Source of the DNA: Rehaibacterium terrae
Lineage (GTDB): Bacteria > Pseudomonadota > Gammaproteobacteria > Xanthomonadales > Xanthomonadaceae
NCBI RefSeq assembly: GCF_014202935.1
Contig: NZ_JACHHX010000006.1
Coordinates: 94,497-158,496 of the forward strand
Length of the DNA: 64,000 nucleotides
Direction of reading: 5' to 3'
The translations under genes were made by a program, and so were the position numbers. Below are positions 39,701-47,234 of this stretch, in pieces. The notes under the pieces were generated by a model. The model saw only the letters and a program-made list of their open reading frames with translations, did not search any database and was not told the origin of the DNA. The stretch's first letter is position 1, and every line of letters begins with the position of its first letter.

Positions 39701-40093
39701 CTCAACCAGTACCGCCCGGCCTCGCCGAACGACTTCAGCGACGCCGAGTTGCAGTGCTACCTCGACATCATCGCCTACTTCAGCCTGGTGTTCGACCAGC
39801 CGCTGGCGCGACAGGATGCCGAGCAGACCCTGCAGTCGCCGGCCAAGTCGCCAGCAAGGATCATGCTGCGCGAGCAGCTCATGGCGGCATGGCTGAACTT
39901 CGCCAACGGCGCCATCGGCTTCGACACGCCGGTGGTCACCAGCGGCAAGAAGAAGAACGCGACGCCCGACAGCACCTTCGGCGCGGCGATCCTGCAGGCC
40001 GAGAGCGTGCACAACAACGCGAACGCGAGCGATGCGCAGCTTCGCGCGCAGAAGGACATCGTCGAGCGCATCGTGCTGCGCGACGGCGGTTGA
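36755..40093 (+). CDS. secreted M36 (fungalysin-type) zinc metallopeptidase with PKD-like domains
   Basis: The 1112-residue exported protease has a long signal region (hydrophobic LAIAITAALCLAAPAAAA at about 30-47), a propeptide with FTP-like features (VDGIRVHNARLVAVVSPEGRL), and a catalytic domain with HEYGHGVSNRL (HEYGH at 484-488) and the third zinc ligand in LGEGWSDAISF. Three Ig/PKD-like domains follow (DAGGPYSTPEGTD..., IDELGTVTVSGTITDPGW, TGTSVDPGSDDLTFTWDWDDG). Last comes a helical C-terminal domain with ARIMLREQLMAAWLNFANGA. GGGGAGCC precedes the ATG. It is probably a nutrient-acquiring extracellular protease under Clp control. Confidence 0.9.
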   Translation: MSTAYRTPTAAVTSSSMSQRRQPRIITRTSLAIAITAALCLAAPAAAAPDAGRGKGIDRSLIRSDAENPRSRVVFDLDGGFLTAPSAMPAAQVALDYVAAHPSDFGLNARDVRTLFVEKAYTSDHDGVHYVTLGQEVDGIRVHNARLVAVVSPEGRLVKIGGRTGTSKTSGNARLTAGEAIGLSAERGHAGTRAAPRGAATRAKGRHVFENPYARDIFQPTPVSAELVWHLRDDGSLRLAWLTDVEVSGTSWYETLLDAESGEIIERESRYAHDSHPQGTVFTGQHPDASPGGRVVRDLVGLDGNWSTGTTTSGNNVNAYQDRGNNNAIGYQPQGVDGRLFNFPFTDAWRALPDGTDFGDIPEATWNAAIDADRDAVITQLFYYTNDMHDWLYGYGFNEASGNFQVDNFGRGGLGGDPVLAEAHDGIDFGCLDNANPPNPIRCANNANFGTPADGASPRMQMYLWIRPNRPYRDGSLDGDVIAHEYGHGVSNRLVPGTISNATNQAGSLGEGWSDAISFLRWGDATVGEYVTGNATRGIRNFAYDVHPWLYGNYSTAVTSPHRNGEIWAAMMYQIRIRLGIAATTRLMLDGMRATANGPNVRFIDARDGIIAADQASGATRRCPLWASFSLRGLGTGAISAGLHASQSNNFDAPADCLPSADAGGPYSTPEGTDTSLSAAASVSGSHASAGAIVSYEWDLDNDGQYDDATGITADFTAVGQDGSFTVGLRVTDEWGLSATTSVNVTVTNVLPTVNIDAIAPIDELGTVTVSGTITDPGWLEPLTATIDFDDGAGPQALAGTLENVRPDATLTFSVQKQYGDDGLFDVQICARDLIGGAPNPTLVCDIAVADVANIDPEVAIDTGGMQDYGGNPAFVLKKGEEISITGTSVDPGSDDLTFTWDWDDGSSDDRISRVNPPADDPLKSPSIQPRDVTLSQAHTYGEACLYDFSLVVVDDDGGQGSDNAAVVVTGNASASKGSGWWLNQYRPASPNDFSDAELQCYLDIIAYFSLVFDQPLARQDAEQTLQSPAKSPARIMLREQLMAAWLNFANGAIGFDTPVVTSGKKKNATPDSTFGAAILQAESVHNNANASDAQLRAQKDIVERIVLRDGG

Positions 40094-40104
40094 GGAGGAC
40101 AGCG

Positions 40105-40479
40105 ATGGTCAGCCATCGAAGGCCATGGGCGGCAAGCATGACGGCGCTGATGCTTGCCGCCTGCGCTTCGGCCGACGACCATCGCGGCAGTCCGTCCCCG
40201 CCCCCCGATGCCATCGCCGGGGCGGGGCGGATGTTTTCACCGGCCGACGACGGTTCACACGCCTGGCTGCGTGCAGGCGACACCGCCCGCCTGCTCATCC
40301 CCGACCCGCTCGCCCCGGACCCGATCGTGGAGGGGAACGCGATCGCATTCATCGCCGTGGCGAACATCGCCCCCAGTGGCCAGCGCGAATGGGAAATCCG
40401 CGCGGTACGTCCCGGAAAGTCGGTGATCCGTGCAACGGGAGGGCCGCGTTTCACCCTCACGTTCGAAGTTCTTCCCTGA
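40105..40479 (+). CDS. small lipoprotein downstream of M36 peptidase
   Basis: The 124-residue protein starts 12 bases after the peptidase stop codon with GAGGAGGA as ribosome site, so it is probably co-transcribed. The signal ends in the lipobox MLAAC (Cys20). The mature part looks like one beta-sandwich, ending REWEIRAVRPGKSVIRATGG and FTLTFEVLP, a pattern seen in Ig-like and in I42 chagasin-like inhibitor folds. I do not recognise the family with certainty. A role in restraining or assisting the protease is only a guess. Confidence 0.7.
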   Translation: MVSHRRPWAASMTALMLAACASADDHRGSPSPPPDAIAGAGRMFSPADDGSHAWLRAGDTARLLIPDPLAPDPIVEGNAIAFIAVANIAPSGQREWEIRAVRPGKSVIRATGGPRFTLTFEVLP

Positions 40480-40540
40480 TGCCAACCAGCGCACGCCGCA
40501 GGTTGCTCCACGGCGTTGGATCACGCTTCGCTGCGCGCCT

Positions 40541-41149
40541 TCAGTCCTCCAACCGCAACCAGCCGTCGACGGAGTCGATTCCGGCACCCTCGGGGTAGTG
40601 GCGGTCGATCCAGTTGCCTTCGGCATCACGCTCGCCGCCGATCACGAACATCACCTTCCAGGGAAATGCGCCGAAGCGCGCCTTGTCGATCTGCATCTCG
40701 CGCGGCACGCCCGGCTTGAATTGCGGGCGCACGCGCTCGCCGTCGCGCTGCAACCCGATGAACGGCACGGCTGGCGAGTACCAACCTTCGTGGTTCCACC
40801 ACTGGTAATCGGGCCAGCCGTCGGGGCCGCGCACGCGCTGGCCGACCTGGGCCGAGGCATGCAGGTTGACCAGCGTCGCACGGTCGGCGGCCTGCAGGTA
40901 GATGTCGAGGGTGTTCATGCTCTCGTCGGGCGAGATCACGCAGACATGAAGGATGCGCGCGTCCTGCTGCAGCATCAGCGTGATCGCATCGCCGATGCGG
41001 TGGCGCGTGGCGCCGGCCCACTCGTCGGCCTCGCAGCGGCCGTCGAGCAGCACCGGGCCGGCGCGGCCGATGGCGAGCCGGCCATCCTCGGCCTGGACGG
41101 CGGTGGCGAACGGCGACGCGACAAGGCAAAACAGCAACGGCAGGCGCAT
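40541..41149 (-). CDS. exported CBM9/DOMON-like protein
   Basis: The 202-residue protein has a signal peptide (MRLPLLFCLVASPFATAVQA). The mature N-terminus VLLDGRCEADEWAGATRHRI resembles the start of CBM9-type carbohydrate-binding domains (...iDGk.de.eW..a...). Later segments include LDIYLQAADRATLVNLHASA and QIDKARFGAFPWKVMFVIGG. No catalytic motif is seen. Ligand and role are unknown. It ends 61 bases from the convergent lipoprotein gene. Confidence 0.7.
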   Translation of the reverse strand: MRLPLLFCLVASPFATAVQAEDGRLAIGRAGPVLLDGRCEADEWAGATRHRIGDAITLMLQQDARILHVCVISPDESMNTLDIYLQAADRATLVNLHASAQVGQRVRGPDGWPDYQWWNHEGWYSPAVPFIGLQRDGERVRPQFKPGVPREMQIDKARFGAFPWKVMFVIGGERDAEGNWIDRHYPEGAGIDSVDGWLRLED

Positions 41150-41298
41150 GCGGGTATCCCCTTGGGTTGGAGGCGGCCAGTGTGCGCCTTTCGCCCGCGC
41201 CCGTGGACTCGCGCCGGCGCGTCCGCGCCCCGTTTCGTCGCGCTTGTCATTGCCCTCCCGCGGACTCAAGCTTGCGGCAACCGCAGGGAGGATGCCGT

Positions 41299-41703
41299 AT
41301 GGGACGCACCGTGCTCGCCGTCATCGCCGGCCTGCTCGCGATGGCCGTCGTGGTGTTCGCCGTCGAGGCGCTCGGCCATCGCCTCTACCCGCTGCCGCCA
41401 GGCATCGACCTCGACGACCCGGCCAGCGTGCAGTCGATGGTCGATGCCATGCCGCTGGCCGCCAAGCTGCTGGTGGTGCTGGGCTGGGCGCTGGGCAGTT
41501 TCGTGGGCGCGCATATCGCGGTGCGGCTCACGCCGGCCCACCGGCGCGGCGCGGCGCTGAGCATCGGCGTGGCCATGGTGGTGCTGGTGGCGATCAACGC
41601 CTCGATGATCCCGCACCCGCTGTGGATGACCGCGCTCGGCCTGCTGCTGCCGATCCCGCTCGCGCTGAGCGCGCTGCGCATGGCCGGCCGCGCGCGTGCG
41701 TAG
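41299..41703 (+). CDS. four-span hypothetical membrane protein
   Basis: The 134-residue protein has four hydrophobic segments, starting MGRTVLAVIAGLLAMAVVVF and including KLLVVLGWALGSFVGAHIAV and LSIGVAMVVLVAINASMI. GGGAGG is well placed before the ATG. It resembles small uncharacterised membrane proteins found in many proteobacteria; I cannot assign a function. Its 3' end overlaps the start of the next gene by 8 bases, so the two are likely co-translated. Confidence 0.78.
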   Translation: MGRTVLAVIAGLLAMAVVVFAVEALGHRLYPLPPGIDLDDPASVQSMVDAMPLAAKLLVVLGWALGSFVGAHIAVRLTPAHRRGAALSIGVAMVVLVAINASMIPHPLWMTALGLLLPIPLALSALRMAGRARA

Positions 41704-42724
41704 GATCGTCATCGACCGCCCCGGCGGCTACGGGGCGCTGCGGCTGGTCGAAGAGCCCGATCCCGTGCCAGGCCCCGGCGAGGTGCTGGTCGCGGTCGAA
41801 GCCTGCGGCGTCAACTACGCCGACGGCATCATCCGCATGGGCCTGTACGCCTCGGCGAAGCGGCTCCACGGCTACCCGATCACGCCCGGCTTCGAGATCG
41901 CCGGCCGCATCGCCGCGCTCGGCGAGGGCGTCGACGCGTTCGCGGTCGGCGACGCGGTGATCGGCCTCACCCTGTTCGGCGGCTATGCCAGCCACCGCGT
42001 GCTGCGCGCGGATGCGGTGTTCCCGCTGCCGCCCGGCATGGCGATGGCGCAGGGCGCGACGCTGCCGACGGTGTTCCTCACCGCCTGGTTCCTCGTGCAC
42101 GAACTGGTGCATCCGCATCGTGGCGACACCTGGCTGGTGCACTCGGCGGCCGGCGGCGTCGGCTCGGCACTCGTGCAGCTCGGCCGGCTGGCCGGCTGCC
42201 GCGTGGTCGGCGTGGTGGGTTCGCCGCACAAGGTCGCACACTGCCTGGCGATGGGCGCGGACGCGGTCATCGACAAGTCCTCGCGGGACCTGTGGCGCGA
42301 AGCCGCGCGTCTGGCGCCGGACGGCTTCCAGGCGGTCTTCGACGCCAATGGCGTGAGCACGCTGCGGCAAAGCTGGGCGCACCTGGCGCCGGCGGGCAAG
42401 CTGGCGATCTACGGCTTCCATTCGATGCTGCCGAAGGACGGCCGCCTGAACTGGCTGCGACTGGCCCGGGACTGGCTGCGCACACCGCGCTTCAACCCGC
42501 TGGAGATGACGCAATCCAACCGCAGCGTGGTGGCCGCCAACCTGAGCTTCCTGCAGGCGCAGGCGCCGCGCCTGCGCGAGGGCATGCAGTGGCTGCTGGC
42601 GCGCTTCACCTCGGGCGACCTGCGCCCGCTGCCGGTGGAAACGTTCCCGCTCGCCGGTGCCGCCGAGGCGCAGCGACGCATCGAATCCGGGCAGACGATC
42701 GGCAAGCTGGCGCTGATTCCGTGA
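41696..42724 (+). CDS. zinc-independent medium-chain dehydrogenase / quinone oxidoreductase family
   Basis: The 342-residue NADPH-dependent enzyme belongs to the MDR superfamily. It begins with a GTG that overlaps the upstream gene. The GroES-like domain has VAVEACGVNYADGIIRMG, typical of quinone oxidoreductases rather than alcohol dehydrogenases, and lacks zinc ligands. The Rossmann part starts LVHSAAGGVGSALVQLGRL. It resembles synaptic vesicle membrane protein VAT-1-like bacterial proteins. Substrate unknown. Confidence 0.88.
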   Translation: MRRIVIDRPGGYGALRLVEEPDPVPGPGEVLVAVEACGVNYADGIIRMGLYASAKRLHGYPITPGFEIAGRIAALGEGVDAFAVGDAVIGLTLFGGYASHRVLRADAVFPLPPGMAMAQGATLPTVFLTAWFLVHELVHPHRGDTWLVHSAAGGVGSALVQLGRLAGCRVVGVVGSPHKVAHCLAMGADAVIDKSSRDLWREAARLAPDGFQAVFDANGVSTLRQSWAHLAPAGKLAIYGFHSMLPKDGRLNWLRLARDWLRTPRFNPLEMTQSNRSVVAANLSFLQAQAPRLREGMQWLLARFTSGDLRPLPVETFPLAGAAEAQRRIESGQTIGKLALIP

Positions 42725-42845
42725 ACGCATCGAAGCATCCGGCCGCACCGGCATCCCGCTTCGCCACAGAAGCGCAAGCGATTCCTGCTGGCGCTGGAAG
42801 GCGCGCTGCCGTCGGGCGATCTGTTCGCCGCCAGGTGAATGCCGG

Positions 42846-43733
42846 TTACGCCGGCTGCGTCGGCTTCGCCACGCGCCGCGAAGCGTGGATGCTGAGCGCC
42901 GCGCCGCCGATCAGCAGCGCGACGGCGGCGGCCTGCGTCCAGTGCGGGCGCGCGTGGCCGGCCAGCAGCAGCCAGGCGGTCGACAGCAGCGGGGCGGCAT
43001 AGCTGAGCGTGCCGATCAGTGCCAGATCGCCGCGCTTGGTGCCCACATCCCAGAACCAGAACGCAGCGCCGACCGGGCCGAGCCCCATCGCCAGCACTGC
43101 CAGCCATTGCGGGGGCGTGGGCTGCACGGTGGACTCGAACAGCAGGTGTGCCGCCGCGCCGAGCACGGCGGTGGCGATACACGGCCCGACGATGGCCGCG
43201 CTGGGCACCTGCGCGTAACGCCGGTTGAGCACCGAATACGCCGCCCAGGTCAGCGCCGCGCCGAGCGCGGCGAAGTAGCCGACCGCATGCGCCGCGTCCA
43301 GCGCCAGTCCCTGCCCGCGCGTCACCACCAGCCCGGCGCCGGCCAGGCCGAGCAGCGTGCCCAGCAATTGCCCGCCACGCACGCGCTCGCCGGGCAACAG
43401 CGCCGCGAACAGCACGATCAGCAGCGGCCACAGGTAGTTGATCAGATTGGCTTCGACCACCGGCGCGTTCTTCAGCGCGATGAAGTACAGCGCGTGGTAG
43501 CCGAACAGCGCCGCCGTCGCCAGCAAGGCCGCGCGGCGCGGCTGGCGCAGACCGGGCACGATGCCACCGCGCCGGTGCAGCACGACCAGCCCGAGCGCGC
43601 CGGCCACGCCGAAGCTCATCGCCAGCAGTTGGAACGGCGGGATCGCGCCGCTGCCGGCGGTCAGCACCGCCAACGAGGACCACAGTGCGATGGCGGCGAC
43701 GCCGCAGAGGGTGGCTTGGGCGCGGGTGAGCAT
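42846..43733 (-). CDS. EamA-family (DMT) transporter, YddG-like
   Basis: The 295-residue inner-membrane protein has ten predicted spans in two EamA repeats. Conserved features are CGVAAIALWSSLAVL, LFGYHALYFIALKNAPVVEANLINYLWPLLIVLFAALL and AALGAALTWAAYSVLNRRYA. The NYLWPLL region matches the aromatic amino-acid exporter group (YddG). Export substrate is therefore plausibly an amino acid, but unproven. The start at 43733 begins the first span cleanly; the frame stays open upstream without similarity. Confidence 0.87.
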   Translation of the reverse strand: MLTRAQATLCGVAAIALWSSLAVLTAGSGAIPPFQLLAMSFGVAGALGLVVLHRRGGIVPGLRQPRRAALLATAALFGYHALYFIALKNAPVVEANLINYLWPLLIVLFAALLPGERVRGGQLLGTLLGLAGAGLVVTRGQGLALDAAHAVGYFAALGAALTWAAYSVLNRRYAQVPSAAIVGPCIATAVLGAAAHLLFESTVQPTPPQWLAVLAMGLGPVGAAFWFWDVGTKRGDLALIGTLSYAAPLLSTAWLLLAGHARPHWTQAAAVALLIGGAALSIHASRRVAKPTQPA

Positions 43734-43819
43734 GGCATCGGACTCAGGAGAAGCCAGCATGATGCCGGCTCGTCGCGCCGCCGTCTTGACCCGGACGCCA
43801 GTACCCCAACGCGGCACTA

Positions 43820-43887
43820 CGTAGCGTGCGCTCTGCGCACGACCGGGCGCGACGAAACGACGGGCCGTGCGCGAAGCGCACGCTACG
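43820..43887. repeat. inverted pair of GTAGCGTGCGC elements
   Basis: Copy one (43820-43841, CGTAGCGTGCGCTCTGCGCA core) and copy two (43866-43887) are near-complementary, with about 21 of 23 positions matching, and each can fold on itself (GTGCGC...GCGCAC). The pair lies in the 232-base gap between the EamA gene and the symporter gene; no gene is seen there. Confidence 0.72.
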
Positions 43888-43965
43888 GCGCGGACCGCCT
43901 CGCGCGCCCGTGCCGGCGGCAGGGCCGCGAATGTGCTGCCGTGCCGCCTGCGCAGGAGCGCAGGC

Positions 43966-45243
43966 TCAGCTGCTGCGCTCCTCCTCCAGCTCGAGACCGA
44001 CGTTGGACGAGGCACGGTCGTAGACCGCCTGGTCGAGCAGGCCTTCCTCCTTGGCCACCAGCACCGGCACCAGCATCTGGCCGGTGACGTTGGTCATCGT
44101 GCGCATCATGTCGAGCACGCGGTCGATGGCGAGCAGGAAGCCCAGCCCCTCCAGCGGCAGGCCGGCGGCACTGAGCACCACCGTGGCCATCACCACCGCC
44201 GTGCCCGGCACGCCGGCGGTGCCGAAGCTGCCCAGCACCGAGGCCAGCAGGATGACGAGATACTGCGTCGCGCTCAGCTCGATGCCGAAGTACTGGGCGA
44301 TGAAGATCGAGGCCAGCGCCGGATAGATCGCGCCGCAGCCGTCCATCTTGATGCTGGCGCCCAGCGGCACGGCGAAGGCGGCATAGTCCCTGTTGACGCC
44401 CAGGTTGTGGGTGACCGCCCGCAGGGCCACCGGCAGCGAGGCGAAGCTGGACGAGCTGACGAAGGCCACCTGCATGCCCGGCGCGGCGCCGCGGAAGAAC
44501 TTGAGCGGGTTCAGGCCGTGCGCCAGCAGCAGGCTGCCGTATACGAAGACGATGTGCAGCGCGCAGGCCAGGTACAGTGCGAACACGAAGTTGCCCAGCG
44601 GCAGCAGCCGCTCGAAGCCGTAGGTGCCGACCAGCGCGGCGATCAGGCCGAAGGTGCCGATCGGGGTGAACTCGAGCACGAAGCGGGTGACCTGGATCAT
44701 CGCCTCGCTGGCCTCGCCGACCAGCTTGCGCAGGCCAGCGGTCCTCTCGCCGAGCCTGACCAGGGCGAAGCCGAGCAGGCCGGCGAAGAAGATCACCTGC
44801 AGGATCTTGCCCTCGGCGAGCGCGGCGAACGGATTCTTCGGCACCACGTCGAGCAGCACCTGGACCACACCCGGTACCTCGCGCGGCACATAGTCCTCGG
44901 CCATCTGCAGCTCGCCGACGCCGAGGCCCGGGTTGGTCAGGAAGGCCACGCCCAGGCCGACGCCGACGGCCAGCGCGGCGGTGGCGGCGAACCACAGGAA
45001 GGTCTTGCCGCCGAGCGTGGCGACCGACTTCTGCCCGTGCAGGCTGGCCACCGCGTTGATCACCGCGAAGAACACCAGCGGCGTGGCGATCATCCGGATC
45101 AGGTTCACGTAGACCGTGCCCAGCGGCTGCAGCCAGGTGCCGGCGGCCGGACCCATCAGCCAGCCGACCAGGGCACCGAGCGTGAACGCGCCCATGACGC
45201 GCTGCCAGAACGGAATGCGGAACCAGGCGTGGATCAGGGTCAC
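43966..45243 (-). CDS. dicarboxylate/amino acid:cation symporter (DAACS family)
   Basis: The 425-residue inner-membrane protein belongs to the GltP/DctA family, using Na+ or H+ to import dicarboxylates or glutamate. Signatures are IRMIATPLVFFAVINAVASL, SSSFASLPVAL (the serine-rich re-entrant loop), GASIKMDGCGAIYPALASIFIAQYFGI and SFGTAGVPGTAVVMATVVLSAAGLP. The start is GTG at 45243; a TTG further out is less likely. It ends with a polar, serine-arginine tail. The substrate cannot be fixed from sequence. Confidence 0.9.
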   Translation of the reverse strand: MTLIHAWFRIPFWQRVMGAFTLGALVGWLMGPAAGTWLQPLGTVYVNLIRMIATPLVFFAVINAVASLHGQKSVATLGGKTFLWFAATAALAVGVGLGVAFLTNPGLGVGELQMAEDYVPREVPGVVQVLLDVVPKNPFAALAEGKILQVIFFAGLLGFALVRLGERTAGLRKLVGEASEAMIQVTRFVLEFTPIGTFGLIAALVGTYGFERLLPLGNFVFALYLACALHIVFVYGSLLLAHGLNPLKFFRGAAPGMQVAFVSSSSFASLPVALRAVTHNLGVNRDYAAFAVPLGASIKMDGCGAIYPALASIFIAQYFGIELSATQYLVILLASVLGSFGTAGVPGTAVVMATVVLSAAGLPLEGLGFLLAIDRVLDMMRTMTNVTGQMLVPVLVAKEEGLLDQAVYDRASSNVGLELEEERSS

Positions 45244-45419
45244 GGGCGGGCCTTGGGGGGAGCGGAGAGCGGAGCCTATCAAGTGTGGCCGAATGGGCGG
45301 GAGGTTTCGCGGCCGGCCCGGGAATCAGTGTTCCGGCGCTGCAATGCCGGCCGGCGCCGGCACGCGCGGGCGGGGCCGGAAGCAGCGATAATGGGGCTCT
45401 TTTTCCACGCCCTCGCCCC

Positions 45420-46511
45420 GTGCTGTACCTGAGCTTCTTCGCCGGCCTGGCCCTGCTGATCCTCGGCGCCGACCTGATGGTGCGCGGCGCCAGCCGCCTG
45501 TCGCTGTCCTTCGGCATCTCCCCGCTGGTGATCGGCCTGACCGTGGTCGCCTTCGGCACCAGCGCGCCGGAGCTGGCGGTGTCGGTGCGCGGCGCCTTCG
45601 CCGGCCAGGCCGACATCGCGCTCGGCAACGTGGTCGGCAGCAACATCTTCAACGTGCTGTGCATCCTCGGCCTGTCGGCCCTGGTCGCGCCACTGATCGT
45701 CGACCGCCAGGTGGTGCGGCAGGAGGTGCCGATCATGATCGGCCTGAGCCTGCTGCTCTGGCTGCTGGCGCTCGATGGCCATATCTCGCGCGGCAACGGG
45801 CTGGTTCTGATCGCGCTGCTGGTCGCCTACAACGGCTTCCTGTTCTGGCAGGCGCGGCAGCGCAGCCGCAGCCAGGTGTCGGTCGAGCTGGAGCTGCCCG
45901 AGGACAGTCGCTGGGACCGCCACTGGGCGGTGCAGGTCGGCCTGATCGTGGTCGGGCTCGGGCTGCTCGTGCTGGGCGCGCGCTGGCTGGTCGAGTCGGC
46001 GATCGCCTTCGCCGCCGCGCTCGGCGTGAGCGAACTGGTGATCGGCCTGACCATCGTCTCGGCCGGCACCTCGCTGCCGGAGATCGCCACCTCGGTGATC
46101 GCCGCCGCGCGCGGCCAGCGCGACATCGCGGTGGGCAACGTGGTCGGCAGCAACATCTTCAACATCGTCGGCGTGCTCGGCGTCACCGCCAGCGTGGCGC
46201 CCGCCGCGCTGCCGGTGGCGCCGGCGCTGCTCGCCTTCGACCTGCAGGTGATGGTGGCCGCGGCGATCGCCTGCCTGCCGATCCTGTTCACCGGCCACCG
46301 CATCGCACGCTGGGAAGGCGCGTTGTTTCTCGGTTACTACTTCGCCTACACGGTCTATCTCATCCTCTATGCGCAGGACCACGACGCGCTCGACGAGTAC
46401 AGCCTGGTCATGACCACCACGGTGATCCCGCTGACCGTGCTCACCATCGCCATCGTCAGCTGGCGCGAATGGCGCGGTCACCGCGCACTGGCGCGGCGCG
46501 GCGGGCGGTGA
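45420..46511 (+). CDS. calcium/sodium:proton antiporter (CaCA family, YrbG-like)
   Basis: The 363-residue inner-membrane protein has two sodium/calcium exchanger repeats. Each has the alpha motif: GLTVVAFGTSAPELAVSV with GNVVGSNIFNVL, and GLTIVSAGTSLPEIATSV with GNVVGSNIFNIV. It probably extrudes Ca2+ or Na+. No ATG fits; GTG at 45420 begins the first span (LYLSFFAGLALLILGADLMV). The gene is divergent from the symporter gene. Confidence 0.9.
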   Translation: MLYLSFFAGLALLILGADLMVRGASRLSLSFGISPLVIGLTVVAFGTSAPELAVSVRGAFAGQADIALGNVVGSNIFNVLCILGLSALVAPLIVDRQVVRQEVPIMIGLSLLLWLLALDGHISRGNGLVLIALLVAYNGFLFWQARQRSRSQVSVELELPEDSRWDRHWAVQVGLIVVGLGLLVLGARWLVESAIAFAAALGVSELVIGLTIVSAGTSLPEIATSVIAAARGQRDIAVGNVVGSNIFNIVGVLGVTASVAPAALPVAPALLAFDLQVMVAAAIACLPILFTGHRIARWEGALFLGYYFAYTVYLILYAQDHDALDEYSLVMTTTVIPLTVLTIAIVSWREWRGHRALARRGGR

Positions 46512-46516
46512 GGAGC

Positions 46517-46562
46517 GGGGAAGAGCGTCGATGCATCACGCCCCGGCGCAAGCCGGGATGAC
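46517..46562 (+). repeat. hairpin repeat between antiporter and NUDIX gene
   Basis: CCCCGGC-GCAA-GCCGGG forms the hairpin core; flanking GAAGAGCGTCGATGCATC matches 5393-5415 and 12225-12245. It is the hairpin half of the composite element; the heptad half follows at 46606-46654. Confidence 0.72.
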
Positions 46563-46605
46563 GGCTTCGTGTTTCGCGCTGATGCTGCCCGGCATACGCT
46601 CTTCT

Positions 46606-46654
46606 GATTCCCGATTCCCGATTCCCGATTCCCGATTCCCGATTCCCGATTCCC
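46606..46654 (+). repeat. seven perfect GATTCCC heptamers abutting the NUDIX start codon
   Basis: Seven exact copies of GATTCCC run head to tail and end 4 bases before the ATG at 46659. The array therefore replaces the ribosome-binding region. Copy number may vary by slippage. Degenerate arrays of the same period are at 12204, 19028 and 21364. Confidence 0.95.
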
Positions 46655-46658
46655 GAAA

Positions 46659-47147
46659 ATGCCCTACACCCCGATCGTCGCCACCCTCGGCTATGTGCTC
46701 TCCCCGGACCGCTCGCAGGTGCTGATGATCCACCGCAATGCACGGCCCGGAGACCATCATCTGGGCAAGTACAACGGCCTCGGCGGCAAGCTCGACCCGG
46801 ACGAGGACGTGGCCAGCGGGATGCGCCGCGAGATCCGCGAGGAGGCCGGCATCGAGTGCGTGGAGATGCAGTTGCGCGGCACCATCAGCTGGCCCGGCTT
46901 CGGCAAGCACGGCGAGGACTGGCTGGGTTTCCTCTTCCTGATCACCCGCTTCGAGGGCACGCCGCTGGAGCGCAATCCGGAAGGCGCACTGGAATGGGTC
47001 CCGGTCGAGCGCCTGCTCGACCTGCCGCTGTGGGAGGGCGACCGCCACTTCCTGCCGCTGGTGTTCGATGGCGACCCCCGTCCCTTTCACGGCGTGATGC
47101 CCTACCACCACGGCCGGATGCTGGACTGGCGCTGGCAGCGATTGTGA
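46659..47147 (+). CDS. NUDIX hydrolase, MutT/8-oxo-dGTP diphosphatase-like
   Basis: The 162-residue cytoplasmic hydrolase is predicted to act on oxidised or other nucleotides. The Nudix box is complete: G-K-L-D-P-D-E followed by seven residues and REIREEAGI (about residues 43-65). The adjoining KYNGLGGK and HHLGKYN segments resemble the MTH1/YjhB-like 8-oxo-dGTP group, as does the C-terminal DWRWQRL. It has no recognisable Shine-Dalgarno sequence because a heptanucleotide array directly precedes the start codon. Confidence 0.9.
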   Translation: MPYTPIVATLGYVLSPDRSQVLMIHRNARPGDHHLGKYNGLGGKLDPDEDVASGMRREIREEAGIECVEMQLRGTISWPGFGKHGEDWLGFLFLITRFEGTPLERNPEGALEWVPVERLLDLPLWEGDRHFLPLVFDGDPRPFHGVMPYHHGRMLDWRWQRL

Positions 47148-47234
47148 TCATGCACTCAATTCGTGGCCGGATCGGCCGCTATCGTCCTCGATGCCGCCGG
47201 CAACCCACGTGACCGTGCCGATGGAAGCGTCCCC

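Noticed and set aside
42725..42845. Possible gene fragment reading KRKRFLLALEGALPSGDLF before the EamA gene end
   Set aside because: Only about 25 codons look protein-like, with no start and no recognised family; evidence is too thin to call a pseudogene.
46606..46654. CRISPR array suspected from regular repeats
   Set aside because: The units are 7 bases with no spacers, and no cas gene is present. It is a simple tandem repeat.
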